Below are positions 45,291-54,820 of a DNA stretch of 64,000 nucleotides, one piece after another (position 1 is the first letter of the stretch; each line of letters begins with the position of its first letter). The notes under the pieces are model-generated. The model did not search any database. It was not told the DNA's origin and was given only the letters and a program-made list of their open reading frames with translations. A program made the translations under genes and the position numbers. The stretch is from Paracoccaceae bacterium (GTDB taxonomy: Bacteria; Pseudomonadota; Alphaproteobacteria; Rhodobacterales; Rhodobacteraceae): assembly GCA_027489375.1 (NCBI GenBank), contig JAIXZW010000003.1:1-64000 (forward strand). The letters are read 5' to 3'.

Positions 45291-45911
45291 TCAGCTGAGA
45301 CGGTCCATGATCCCGCCTGCGAAGACCGCGACCCAGCGGTTCGGCTGGCGGGGGTCTTGCAGGCGAAGGAAGGTATAGCCGGTGTCACGCCACGGCTTGA
45401 TGCGGCCGGTGAGGTTGTCGAGCACGAGGTCTTGCGTGCCGGTGCGCAGGACGAGCACCGCATGCGAGCGGTTCTGCCGGTCGAGCACGGTGGCGATGAG
45501 AAGCTGGTCGGGCGAGAAGCCCGCCTCGATCAGCATCTTTTTCTTGTAGATCGCAAAATCCTCGCAGTCGCCGCCGCGGTTTGTCGGCAGGCTCCACTTT
45601 TCGGCGATGGACCATTGGCGCTGGTCGGAGACGGGGCGGACCTTTTGGTTGGCGCGCTGGTTCACCTTTTGCACGATGGCGAGTGCCGCAGCGTCGATCG
45701 TGGTCACGCGGCCCGTGCGAGCACAGGCCCAGGCATATTGCCGGCACAGGCCCGATGCGCCCGAAGGGGCCGAGACGGTCGCCTTGACCGGCAGGAGGTC
45801 GCGGTGGAGTTTTCGCGCGTCGATGGCGTGCGCGGGAAGGGCGAGTGTCACGAGAAGGCCGACCGTCAGCATCGTGCGGAGTGCGGTCGTGAAAGTCCGG
45901 AATTTGCGCAT
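45291..45911 (-). CDS. Periplasmic transglutaminase-like cysteine peptidase (BTLCP/LapG-like)
   Basis: This family includes LapG, which cuts large surface adhesins to release biofilms under c-di-GMP control. The 206-residue protein has a signal peptide (cleavage near ALPAHA, residue 29) and the papain-like triad: C116 in GGDCEDFAIYKK, H150 in RSHAVLVLRT and D165 in LVLDNL. No LapD-like receptor or giant adhesin is in the window, so its target is unknown. Its ribosome binding site is inside a hairpin (45917-45943), suggesting translational control. Confidence 0.87.
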   Translation of the reverse strand: MRKFRTFTTALRTMLTVGLLVTLALPAHAIDARKLHRDLLPVKATVSAPSGASGLCRQYAWACARTGRVTTIDAAALAIVQKVNQRANQKVRPVSDQRQWSIAEKWSLPTNRGGDCEDFAIYKKKMLIEAGFSPDQLLIATVLDRQNRSHAVLVLRTGTQDLVLDNLTGRIKPWRDTGYTFLRLQDPRQPNRWVAVFAGGIMDRLS

Positions 45912-45916
45912 AGCAG

Positions 45917-45943
45917 CCCCCTGAGGCGAGTCCGTTCAGGGGG
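45917..45943 (-). promoter_or_regulatory. 5' leader hairpin that sequesters the ribosome binding site
   Basis: On the minus strand CCCCCTGA pairs with TCAGGGGG in a perfect 8-bp stem with an 11-nt loop. The second arm contains the AGGGGG ribosome binding site, five bases before the ATG of the cysteine peptidase gene. When folded it should block translation. Confidence 0.65.
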
Positions 45944-46098
45944 AATAAAGCCTGCCGACAGCGACCTTGATTGGACCGAAGCAAGGCAAATTGGCGCAAA
46001 TGTCGGGAAAGGGGAAAGTTACAAGTTTGATTATTTACAAGCGCTTGTGGCGGCAGGACCGGAGAAAGCGCGGCAGCAATTGGGCGGAACCCGCATCG

Positions 46099-47463
46099 TC
46101 AGGGCCATGACTTGAAGAGCATGCGTGATTCGTAGGCCTGCGGCGCAAGGCTTTCGCCATAGGTCAGGGGCTTGAGGAACAGGAAAAAGGCGGCAGCGGC
46201 TGCAATCCAGACGAAGCCCGTGATCCGCGACAGGTCAAGGCGGGTGGCAATGACGGCGCAGACCGCGACCGCAAAGGTCAGGCTGGGGATATAGTGGTAC
46301 AGGAACATCGGCCGGTCGATCAGCGCGTAGGGCAGAAAGAAAGCGCAATAGGTCAGGGCGAAGAGACCTGCGGACAGGTCGTCGCCCCCGTCGCGCCAGA
46401 GGGCGAGGGGGCGGCGCGTCCAGAGGAAGAGTTGGTCCAGGACCAGCTTTGCCATGAAGAGCGTCGTCGTCCACAGGATGACGAGGTTGGGGAGCAGGTA
46501 GATGCGGGCGAGGTCGGGTTCGATGCGGTCGGTCCAGTAATAGACGCCGCGCACGCCGAAGGGCCACGTATACCAGGCGGTGGCATAGGGGTGGGGGCCG
46601 ACGTTGTCGGCGATCTCGGCCATCGTGCGGTTGAGTTCGAGGATCGCGGCAAAGAGGCCGAGCGGTTGGGTGCCGTCGGAAGCGGCGGCATGCCCTGCAA
46701 GGCGGGCATTGAACTCGGGGATCATGAAGGCGGTGCCGTCGCCCGTGTTCGGCAGCAGCATGAGGTGGAGCGCGAAACCTGCGACGTACCAGACGGCGAT
46801 GGCGGCGAAGATCACCAGTCCGGCAAGGACCGAACGGCGGAAGTGGCCGGTCAGCGCCTCGCGCCCCAGAATGGCGAGGACGGGGACGAGGAAGGCGAGG
46901 GCGGTCCATTTGATCGACACGGCGAAGGCAAGGAAGATGGCCGTGGCAAGCAGCGTGCCGATGCTGCGGCGGCGGAGCCATTCGCCAAGGCAGACGCCGG
47001 CTGCCAGCCCGCAGAAGATGAGCGGGCCATCCGGCAGGACAAGGCGGCTTTCGGTGACGCGCAGGTTGTCGAACACCAGCGCCCAGCCCGCCATGAGGCC
47101 CCAGAAGCGGCTTGCGCCCATCATGATCGCCAGACGCGCCATGAGGAGCGGCGTCATGGCGGCGAGGGCCGAGATGAAACCGCGCTGCACCACGTAATAG
47201 GCACCGTCATACGCCTCTTGGAAGTCGGGGACGCCCTGGCCGTGGTAGCCGCCAAGCCATGCGAGCGCGGCGAAGAGCAGGCGCAGGTGCGGCGGGTGGA
47301 TGTCGACGTAGAAGCTGCCGGTGAAGTAGGAGGCCCAGAAGGTGCCGTAGCTTTCGTCGAAGACCACCTCGGCCGGCTGGCCGAGGGCGCGGAAGGCGGT
47401 GGCGAAGGCGACCGCAGCAAGCGCGATCCAGACGAGGCGTTCGGACTGGGTATCGGGGTGCAT
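46099..47463 (-). CDS. PMT-type (GT39-like) polyprenyl-phosphate-dependent glycosyltransferase
   Basis: PMT-like enzymes move a sugar from a lipid-phosphate donor to a protein or polysaccharide on the outer face of the inner membrane. The 454-residue protein has ten or more membrane helices and the catalytic-loop pattern VFDESYGTFWASYFTGSFYVDIHPPH, with the acidic residues typical of family 39. Its ATG shares one base with the GtrA stop, so the two are co-translated. An ATG five codons upstream is an alternative. Together with GtrA and the GT2 gene it forms a likely three-part glycosylation set. Confidence 0.85.
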   Translation of the reverse strand: MHPDTQSERLVWIALAAVAFATAFRALGQPAEVVFDESYGTFWASYFTGSFYVDIHPPHLRLLFAALAWLGGYHGQGVPDFQEAYDGAYYVVQRGFISALAAMTPLLMARLAIMMGASRFWGLMAGWALVFDNLRVTESRLVLPDGPLIFCGLAAGVCLGEWLRRRSIGTLLATAIFLAFAVSIKWTALAFLVPVLAILGREALTGHFRRSVLAGLVIFAAIAVWYVAGFALHLMLLPNTGDGTAFMIPEFNARLAGHAAASDGTQPLGLFAAILELNRTMAEIADNVGPHPYATAWYTWPFGVRGVYYWTDRIEPDLARIYLLPNLVILWTTTLFMAKLVLDQLFLWTRRPLALWRDGGDDLSAGLFALTYCAFFLPYALIDRPMFLYHYIPSLTFAVAVCAVIATRLDLSRITGFVWIAAAAAFFLFLKPLTYGESLAPQAYESRMLFKSWP

Positions 47464-47882
47464 CAATGGGCTTTCCATGTGTGCCGTTTCGAAAGGCGGT
47501 AGTTCCAGACCGTGCCCGCAGCGATGCCCGCAAGGGTGGCGAGCGGCCAGTAGGGAATGAGGCGGATGGTGACAAAGGCCACGGCCACGTTGATCAGCGC
47601 ACCGAGGCTGCTGATGAGGCAGAAGCGGAAGAGGCCCAGCGCGAAGGCACGGCCATGAAGGCGGTGGTCGGGAAATGTGAAGCGGTTGTTGAGGATGAAG
47701 TTCAGGATCATGACCGCAAAGGTCACTGCGGTATGCGCGGGGAGGAAGGGCAGGCCCATACCGTCGATGAGAAGCACGAGCAGCGAGAAATGCACCGCCG
47801 CTCCGAAGCCGCCGACGCAGCCGTACAGCAGGAAATCCACGGGCAGCGAGGTCAGGCGCGACAGGGCGCGAAGGGCGGTCAT
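47463..47882 (-). CDS. GtrA family membrane protein, putative lipid-linked sugar flippase
   Basis: GtrA-like proteins are thought to flip polyprenyl-phosphate-sugar across the inner membrane. The 139-residue protein has four predicted helices with the family's opening LLYGCVGGFGAAVHFSLLVLL and the NFILNNRFTF loop. A GTG at 47936 would add 18 polar residues; the ATG at 47882 gives the usual length. It is divergent from the GT2 gene and overlaps the PMT gene. Confidence 0.87.
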   Translation of the reverse strand: MTALRALSRLTSLPVDFLLYGCVGGFGAAVHFSLLVLLIDGMGLPFLPAHTAVTFAVMILNFILNNRFTFPDHRLHGRAFALGLFRFCLISSLGALINVAVAFVTIRLIPYWPLATLAGIAAGTVWNYRLSKRHTWKAH

Positions 47883-47994
47883 GGCCGTGGCGCGCCGGTT
47901 TGGCCCTTTTTCTGGCCGGATCGGATCTTGGGGCACGGGTCACACCTGACGGCTTGGCTTTGCGATAGAAGTAGCCCAAGCGCCGGCGGTTATG

Positions 47995-48021
47995 TTAACT
48001 AATTTTAAAGCGAGCGCTTAA
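47995..48021. promoter_or_regulatory. TTAA box cluster in the gtrA/GT2 divergent promoter
   Basis: TTAA at 47995-47998 and 48005-48008 are separated by 6 nt, and a third TTAA lies at 48018-48021. The spacing between the first two matches the clusters at 44462 and 58725. It may be a CtrA-like site or simply an AT-rich promoter element. Confidence 0.4.
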
Positions 48022-48033
48022 CAGGGGTGCGTG

Positions 48034-49035
48034 ATGGCGATTTCAGGTGACACCATCACCTTGGTCGTGCCGGTCTACAACGAGGAAGCGGCAATACCGC
48101 GCTTTCTGGAAGAGATCACCTTGCGGCTGGCGCCGCTGGATGCCTCGCTGGAAATCCTTTTTGTCGACGACGGGTCGCGCGACCGCAGTTTCGAGGTGAT
48201 CCGCGATGCGTCCCTGCGTGACCCGCGTATCCGATACGTGAAGCTGTCGCGCAATTTCGGAAAGGAAGTGGCGCTGACCGCGGGGATCGAAATGGCGCGG
48301 GGCGATGCCGTGGTGCCGATGGATGTCGACCTTCAGGACCCGCCGGAGCTGATCCTCGAATTCGTGCGCTTGTGGCGGGAGGGCTATCGCACGGTCTATG
48401 GCGCAAGGCGGCGGCGGGATGCCGACACGTTCATGAAGCGGCTGACCGCAGGGGCGTTCTACCGGCTGTTCAACGCGGTGGCGGACATGCGCATTCCCGA
48501 GGATGCGGGGGATTTCCGGCTGATCGACCGCGAAGTGGTGGAGGTGATCCGCCAGTTGCCCGAGCGGACGCGCTTTATGAAGGGCATCTTCAGTTGGGCG
48601 GGGTTCTCGACGATTGCGGTGCCCTATGACCGGCCTGCGCGGGAGGTGGGGCAGACAAGCTTCAACTACCGCAAGCTCATCCGCTTCGCGATGGACGGGA
48701 TCACGAGTTTCTCCACCTTGCCGCTGCGGGTCTGGTCGGCATTCGGCGCGGTGATGGCGCTGGCCTCGCTTGGCTATATGCTGATCGTGGTGGTGCGGAC
48801 GCTGGTGTTCGGGGTGGACTGGCCGGGCTATGCGTCGCTGATGTCGGCGGTGCTGTTCTTCGGGTCGGTGCAGTTGATCAGTGTGGGGGTGCTGGGAGAG
48901 TATATCGGGCGCATCTATTTCGAAACGAAGCAACGCCCGCTTTACGTGATCGAGGCAACCAATCTTGGGGGTGCGGCGGTCAGTGCGCGGGTCGGGGCCG
49001 CCGATCCGAGCGGATCGGGTCGAACAGCAGCCTGA
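48034..49035 (+). CDS. GtrB/DPM1-like family 2 glycosyltransferase
   Basis: This enzyme type loads a sugar from a nucleotide donor onto polyprenyl phosphate at the inner face of the membrane. The 333-residue protein has a GT2 catalytic domain (TLVVPVYNEEAAIPRFL, LFVDDGSRDRS, then the DVDLQDP metal-binding site) and two C-terminal membrane helices (about 235-300), as in GtrB and ArnC. It is divergent from gtrA. The last 56 bp overlap the 3' end of the convergent metal ATPase gene. Confidence 0.92.
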   Translation: MAISGDTITLVVPVYNEEAAIPRFLEEITLRLAPLDASLEILFVDDGSRDRSFEVIRDASLRDPRIRYVKLSRNFGKEVALTAGIEMARGDAVVPMDVDLQDPPELILEFVRLWREGYRTVYGARRRRDADTFMKRLTAGAFYRLFNAVADMRIPEDAGDFRLIDREVVEVIRQLPERTRFMKGIFSWAGFSTIAVPYDRPAREVGQTSFNYRKLIRFAMDGITSFSTLPLRVWSAFGAVMALASLGYMLIVVVRTLVFGVDWPGYASLMSAVLFFGSVQLISVGVLGEYIGRIYFETKQRPLYVIEATNLGGAAVSARVGAADPSGSGRTAA

Positions 49036-50899
49036 GGCCGTTGAGGACGACGAGGACGGTGCCGCCTTCGTGGCCGAGAACGGCGAGGGGGAGCGGCAGG
49101 TCGAAGAACAGGCCGCCGATGACCAGAAGCACCATCGCGCCCAGCGCGAAGACGAGGTTCTGGCGGATGATCGAAGCCGTGCGCCGTGCAAGGCGATGGG
49201 CGGCGGCGAGGCGGTCCATGTTTTCCGACAACAGCGCGACCTCGGCGGCCTGCAGGGCGACTTCGGAGCCTGCGGCACCCATCGCGATGCCGACATCGGC
49301 GCGGGCCAGTGCCGCGGCATCGTTCACGCCGTCGCCCACGAAGGCCACGCGCCCCTTGGCGGCGAGTTCGCTGACGAGGCGGACCTTGTCGGCGGGGAGG
49401 AGGTCGGCGTGGATTTCCTCGGGGCGCAGGCCAAGCGACTGACCGATCCGGAGCGCGACGGGGCGGCGGTCGCCGGTCATCATGGCGAGGGTTTCGATAC
49501 CGGCGGCGCGCAGGTCGGCGAGGCCATCGCGCGAGGTGGCGCGGGGCTGGTCGGCCACCGCGATGGCACCGATGAGGTCGGACCCGCTGCCAAGGTAGAC
49601 CACGGTTTCGGCCCCGTCCTGCAACGAGGCGAGCGCGGGGTGGGTCAGGTCGGCCCCCATATGCGCGGCCATGCGCGGATTTCCGGCCCAGAGCGGGCCG
49701 GTTGCGTGGATGCCGGTGATGCCTTCGGACGGGTGCGCTTTCACGTTGCGCACGGTTGCGGGCGTCAGGCCACGCAGATCCACGGCGCGGCGGAGGGCAT
49801 CGGCGATGGGGTGTTCGGAATGGGATTCGATGCCGGAGAGCAGACAAAGCAGGGTGGCTTCGTCAACCGCGATGGGAAGGATGCGCGTCACCTCTGCCTT
49901 GCCGGTGGTGAGGGTGCCGGTCTTGTCGAAGGCGAAGGTCTTGACCGTGGCGAGGGTTTCCAGCGCAGCACCGCCCTTGAACAGCACGCCGCCACGGGCG
50001 GCGGCGGACAGCGCCGAGAGGATGGCGGCGGGGACCGAGATCACCACGGCGCAGGGGCTGGCGGCGACGAGGACGGTCGCGGCGCGGTAGAGCGCCATGT
50101 CGAACGGCTGGCCGAGCCAGAGGAAGAAGCCGAAGAGGAGGATGGAGCCTGCAAGGACCGCCACCGTGTAGCGCTGGCCGAACCACGCGGAGAAGCGTTC
50201 GGAGGGCGCCTTTTGCGCCTGCGCTTCCGTCACCATCGCGATCATGCGGGCAACGGTGGATTCCGCGATGGGGCGCAGCACCTCGACCGTCAGGATGGTG
50301 TGGAGGTTGACGGTGGCTTCGTGCACGCGGTCGCCCGGGCCTTTGACGACGGGGATGGATTCGCCGGTGATGGTGGATTCGTCGATGCTGCCCGAGCCTT
50401 CGGCGATGCGGCCATCGACCGGCACGCGCGCACCGGGGCGCAGGATCACGCGATCTCCGGCGGCAAGGTTGGCGACGGGGACTTCGCCGACGGTGCCGTC
50501 GGGAGCGATGCGGAAGGCGGTTTCGGGGCGCAGGGCCATCAACGCTTCGACCGCGCGGCGGGCTTTGCCCATGGCGCGGTGTTCGAGCATGCTGGACAGG
50601 CGGAAGAGCGTGAGGAGGACCGCCCCTTCCAGTGCCGCGCCCACGACGGCGGCGGCGAGGGCGGCAACGACCATGAGCAAATCGACGTCGAGCACGGCCT
50701 CGCGGAACAGCTCGCGCAGGGCGGTGAAGGCGGCGGGGGCACCACCGGCGAAGAAGACGAGCAGAAGCGCAAGTTCGGTGCGTGGCAGGGGGACGAGGAA
50801 GCGGTCGGCTATCGCATAGGCCATGCCGGCGAGGGTGAGCAGCGTCAGGACGAGGTCCAGACCTTCGGGCATTTCATGGTCGTGGTTATGGTCGGACAC
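48980..50899 (-). CDS. P1B-4-type heavy-metal translocating ATPase
   Basis: These pumps export transition metals. The 639-residue protein has a short His-rich N-terminus (SDHNHDHEM) instead of a CXXC metal-binding domain, the phosphorylation site FDKTGTLTTGK, the TGES actuator motif, the transmembrane SPC motif (ASPCAVVIS) and HEGGT in the last helices. SPC plus HEGGT defines subgroup P1B-4, linked to Co2+, Fe2+ or Zn2+ export. A GTG start is used; upstream in-frame codons extend 35 residues further and are less likely. The 3' end overlaps the GT2 gene by 56 bp. Confidence 0.9.
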   Translation of the reverse strand: MSDHNHDHEMPEGLDLVLTLLTLAGMAYAIADRFLVPLPRTELALLLVFFAGGAPAAFTALRELFREAVLDVDLLMVVAALAAAVVGAALEGAVLLTLFRLSSMLEHRAMGKARRAVEALMALRPETAFRIAPDGTVGEVPVANLAAGDRVILRPGARVPVDGRIAEGSGSIDESTITGESIPVVKGPGDRVHEATVNLHTILTVEVLRPIAESTVARMIAMVTEAQAQKAPSERFSAWFGQRYTVAVLAGSILLFGFFLWLGQPFDMALYRAATVLVAASPCAVVISVPAAILSALSAAARGGVLFKGGAALETLATVKTFAFDKTGTLTTGKAEVTRILPIAVDEATLLCLLSGIESHSEHPIADALRRAVDLRGLTPATVRNVKAHPSEGITGIHATGPLWAGNPRMAAHMGADLTHPALASLQDGAETVVYLGSGSDLIGAIAVADQPRATSRDGLADLRAAGIETLAMMTGDRRPVALRIGQSLGLRPEEIHADLLPADKVRLVSELAAKGRVAFVGDGVNDAAALARADVGIAMGAAGSEVALQAAEVALLSENMDRLAAAHRLARRTASIIRQNLVFALGAMVLLVIGGLFFDLPLPLAVLGHEGGTVLVVLNGLRLLFDPIRSDRRPRPAH

Positions 50900-51084
50900 G
50901 GGGGGCTGCCTATGGCTTGGGTCGGTGCAATTTGCGCACCGTTTGGCGGGCACGGCAACGCGGCATAGGGTGCATCGCCCGCGGTTGTGCCCGGATTTCG
51001 CCACAAGTCTTTACGCGTGTGGCGCGGTGCGGCCCGCAAAGCGCCCCAATCGCATGTTTCGGCTGGACGGGGACGGAGGCGGCG

Positions 51085-54000
51085 ATGAACATTCGCACGG
51101 ATGATCTTGTTATTCGGTCGGGCGTAACGCCGGAGGTTGCGGTGTCTGACATTTCGCTTGTGCGCCTGTTGAACGAATTGCTGCGGGTGCCGCTGGTTGG
51201 CCTCGATGCGATGGTCAATACGGTCATCGGACGTCTTGGCTTAGGGGCGGGGGCGGGATGGGCTTGTCTTTACCGCTTCGAAGGGGACAGTCTGCGGCTG
51301 ACGCATGGCTGGATGGAACCGGGCCGCGTGGCGCAGGATTGCACTCCGGACGAGGTGCTTGCGTCCTGTATCGCACGGCTTGCCGCGAACGAGGTTGTCG
51401 TCTTGCACGGAGTTGCGGGGTTGAGCCCTGCAATCGGCGCGCTGGTCCTGCCGATCCATGAAGGCGGCGCGTTGGCGGGGGTGCTGGGATTCCTGTTCGA
51501 CGGTCGCGTGCCCGAGATGCCCGGGGCCGAGATCGACCGGCTGAAGGCGGCGGCCGAGGTGATCGAGACGGTGTTGTCGCGGCAGGGCGATGCGACGCGG
51601 CACCGTGACACGGCGCGGCGGCTGGAGGCGACGCTGGCCGCCCTGCCCGATCTGCTGTTCGAGGTGGAGGCGACGGGGCATTTCGCCGGCTTCACCGCAG
51701 GCCCGCCCGAATTGATGGCGGCGCCCCCCGATGCGTTGAAGGGGATGCATATGGCGGAGGTGCTGACGCCCGAGGCCTATGCCGTGGCGCAGCGGGGGCT
51801 TGAGCTTGCGTTGCGGGACGGGCGGGTGACGGGGCTGCGCTATCCGCTGCCGGTGAACGGAAAGGACTATTGGTTCGAGCTTGCCGGTGCGCGCAAGCCT
51901 GCGGCGGTGGCGGGGCATGAGCCTTCGGTCATCTTTCTTGTGCGGGACGTGACGGCGGACATGCAGATGCGCGATCAGGTGTCGCGGCTGGGCAAGATCG
52001 TCGAGACGATGTCGAACCTTGTGGCGATCCTCGACCTCGACGAGCGGGTGGTCTGGGTCAACGAGGCGTTCGAGCGGCATACGGGCTGGACGCTGGCCGA
52101 GATCAGGGGCCAGCAGTTGACGGGTTTCGTGCGCTGCGAAGAGGATGTGGCGGGCAATGCCGAGGCGGTGGCCGAGGCGCTGGAGAAGCGGCGCGTCCAT
52201 GCGGGGCAGACGATCAACAAGGACCGTTGGGGCAACCGCTACTGGATCGACTTCCACGTGGTCCCCCTGCATGACGCGGCGGGCGAGGTGAACGGGTTCG
52301 TCACCATCGAGACGGTGGTGACGAAGTCGAAGGAGCAGGAGGCGGCGATGGCCGCGCTTGCCCGTTCGGCCACGCTGGCGCATGAGCAGATGGTCAACGC
52401 CGTGCATGCCCTGCCCGATGCGGTGGCGCTGCTGGATGCCGATGACCGTCTGGTCGTGGCCAATGCCGCCTATTTCACGATGTTCCCCGCGCTGGTCGGG
52501 GTGGCGGTGCCGGGGGCGAAGCTGGCCGATATCCTGCGGGTCGGGGTGGAGACCGGCTCATTCGGGCCGGGGCTGGACGCCGATGCGGAAACGCGGGCGG
52601 TCTGGATGGCGGAGCGGATGGCGACCTTCGGGCATGGCGAGGCGCGGCACGAGGTGAAGCTGCCGGACGGGCGCTGGATGCGGCGGACGCATATGCGGAC
52701 GGCGGATGGCGGCTGCATCATGTCCTTTGCCGACATCACCGCACGGCAGAACCAGATTGCCGCTTTGGATGCCGCCAACCGCGACCTGAGTGCCGCGCTG
52801 GAGGAACGCGACCGCGCCGAACGCAACGTGCTGCGTATCATCGACGGGGCCGAGGTCGGGACCTTCGAGCTTGATCTTCTGACGCATGAGTTGCGCGTGG
52901 GCGGGCATTGGGCCGAGATGCTGGGCCGCGATCCGGCGTCGAGCAACATCTTCGAATTCGTGGATTTCCGCGATCTGGTGCATCCCGACGACCAGCCGCG
53001 CATTCCGCTTCCGGCAATGGACCTGCCCGATCCGGGCGAAGGGTTCATGGAGATCGAATTCCGCATGCGGCATGATGACGGGCATTGGGTCTGGATGCTG
53101 TCGCGCAGCCGCGTGACCGCGCGGGATGCCGAGGGGCGGCCACGGGCGGTGGCGGGCGTGCATCTGGACATTTCCGAACGCAAACGGCTGGAGCAGGAAA
53201 TTCGAGCCAGCCGCGCCTATCTGACCGAGGTGATGGATACGTCGATTGCGGCGCTTGCGGTGTTGGACGAGGCGGGTCGGATCACCTATGCCAACCTTGA
53301 AGCCGAGCGGATTCTGGGGCTTGGCCGGTCGGAGATGCGGGGGCTGCGGTATAATGACCCGCTCTGGCGGCTTGAGCGGGTCGAGGGCGGACCATTGCCG
53401 GATGCGGATCTGCCGTTCCGGCGGGCCTTGGCCGAACGCGGCACGGTGCGCGATCTGCGCTTTGCTTTGCATTGGCCGGATGGCACGCGGCGGGTGCTTT
53501 CGTCGAACGCGGTGCCTTTGGCGCACGAGGGCGGGCAAAAGCAGGTCGTGGTGTCGTTCTCGGACATCACCGATGCGCTGGCAGCGACCGCGCGGCTTGA
53601 GGAAGCGCGGGTGCGGGCCGAAGAGATGAGCCGCGCCAAGTCGGTCTTCCTTGCCAATATGAGCCACGAGATCCGCACGCCGCTGAACGGGGTGCTTGGC
53701 ATGGCCGAGGTGCTGGACAGTCTGGTCACGGCGCCCGAGCAGAAGCAGATGATCGCCACGATCCGCCGGTCGGGCGAGACGCTGCTGACGGTGCTGAACT
53801 CCATCCTCGACATGTCGAAGATCGAAGCGGGGAAGATGGAGCTGGAATCCGTACCGCTGCGGGTTTCGGAGATCGTGGCGCAGGCCGAGGCGGTGTTCTC
53901 GGTACAGGCCGAGGAAAAGGGGCTGGAGTTCGAGGTTCTGGCCCATGCGGGGGCGGAGCGGGCGCGGCTGGGCGACCCGCACCGCATCGCGCAGGTGCTG

Positions 54001-54762
54001 AACAACCTGTTGTCCAATGCGATCAAGTTCACCGAAAGTGGCGGGGTGGAGCTGAAGGTTTCAAGCAAGCCGGGCAAGCCCGTGACATTCGAGGTCAGCG
54101 ACAGCGGCGTGGGCATGACCGCGGCGCAGGTGGCGCGGGTGTTCGAAAGCTTCGAACAGGCGGACGGGTCCACCACGCGGCGCTTTGGCGGCACGGGGCT
54201 GGGGTTGTCCATTGTGCGCGAACTGGTCGAATTGATGGGCGGCACGGTGGAATTGCGCAGCGCCGAGGGGGAGGGCACGCGCGTCAAGGTTGTCCTGCCT
54301 CTGGAGGAAGCGGCAGAGGGGCCGGAGATGACGGCCGAGACGGAAGCCGCGCCGGACCTGTCGGCGCTGGTGGGGCGCAGTCTTTTGGTGGCCGACGACA
54401 ACCTGACCAACCGCATGGTCTTGCACGAGATGCTGGCGCAGACGGGGGTGCGCGTGACGTTGGTCGAGAACGGGCAGGATGCAGTGGCCGCGTGGCGCAG
54501 GGCCGAGGGTGCCGGCAAGGCGTTCGACCTGCTGCTTCTGGATATCACCATGCCGGTGCTGGACGGGATGAGCGCGCTTTCGCAGATCCGCCAAAGCGAG
54601 GTGGCCAATGGCGCGGAGCCTGTGCCGGCGATTGCGGTCACGGCGAATGCGATGCCGAATCAGGTTGCGGATTACATCATGGGCGGTTTCGACACGCATC
54701 TGGCGAAACCGTTCAAGCGCAAGGATTTGCTTCATGCTATAAGATCGCTGCTGCGGGCCTGA
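51085..54762 (+). CDS. Large hybrid histidine kinase with GAF, multiple PAS and receiver domains
   Basis: The 1225-residue protein has no membrane segment, so it senses cytoplasmic signals. In order: a GAF-like domain (about 25-160), five PAS-type domains (about 175-825), a HisKA domain with the phospho-accepting H861 (NMSHEIRTPLNG), a HATPase domain (N-box LNNLLSNAIKF, G-boxes DSGVGMT and RRFGGTGLGLS) and a C-terminal receiver with D1153 (LLLLDITMPVLDG). The ATG at 51085 follows GGAGG. It is followed by a lone receiver and a second hybrid kinase, with an Hpt gene on the other strand: the parts of a phosphorelay. Confidence 0.92.
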   Translation: MNIRTDDLVIRSGVTPEVAVSDISLVRLLNELLRVPLVGLDAMVNTVIGRLGLGAGAGWACLYRFEGDSLRLTHGWMEPGRVAQDCTPDEVLASCIARLAANEVVVLHGVAGLSPAIGALVLPIHEGGALAGVLGFLFDGRVPEMPGAEIDRLKAAAEVIETVLSRQGDATRHRDTARRLEATLAALPDLLFEVEATGHFAGFTAGPPELMAAPPDALKGMHMAEVLTPEAYAVAQRGLELALRDGRVTGLRYPLPVNGKDYWFELAGARKPAAVAGHEPSVIFLVRDVTADMQMRDQVSRLGKIVETMSNLVAILDLDERVVWVNEAFERHTGWTLAEIRGQQLTGFVRCEEDVAGNAEAVAEALEKRRVHAGQTINKDRWGNRYWIDFHVVPLHDAAGEVNGFVTIETVVTKSKEQEAAMAALARSATLAHEQMVNAVHALPDAVALLDADDRLVVANAAYFTMFPALVGVAVPGAKLADILRVGVETGSFGPGLDADAETRAVWMAERMATFGHGEARHEVKLPDGRWMRRTHMRTADGGCIMSFADITARQNQIAALDAANRDLSAALEERDRAERNVLRIIDGAEVGTFELDLLTHELRVGGHWAEMLGRDPASSNIFEFVDFRDLVHPDDQPRIPLPAMDLPDPGEGFMEIEFRMRHDDGHWVWMLSRSRVTARDAEGRPRAVAGVHLDISERKRLEQEIRASRAYLTEVMDTSIAALAVLDEAGRITYANLEAERILGLGRSEMRGLRYNDPLWRLERVEGGPLPDADLPFRRALAERGTVRDLRFALHWPDGTRRVLSSNAVPLAHEGGQKQVVVSFSDITDALAATARLEEARVRAEEMSRAKSVFLANMSHEIRTPLNGVLGMAEVLDSLVTAPEQKQMIATIRRSGETLLTVLNSILDMSKIEAGKMELESVPLRVSEIVAQAEAVFSVQAEEKGLEFEVLAHAGAERARLGDPHRIAQVLNNLLSNAIKFTESGGVELKVSSKPGKPVTFEVSDSGVGMTAAQVARVFESFEQADGSTTRRFGGTGLGLSIVRELVELMGGTVELRSAEGEGTRVKVVLPLEEAAEGPEMTAETEAAPDLSALVGRSLLVADDNLTNRMVLHEMLAQTGVRVTLVENGQDAVAAWRRAEGAGKAFDLLLLDITMPVLDGMSALSQIRQSEVANGAEPVPAIAVTANAMPNQVADYIMGGFDTHLAKPFKRKDLLHAIRSLLRA

Positions 54763-54820
54763 ATCCGGCGGGACTGAATCCGGCAGGGTTGCGCTTCGGT
54801 GAATGTCTTTGGTGAATTCG

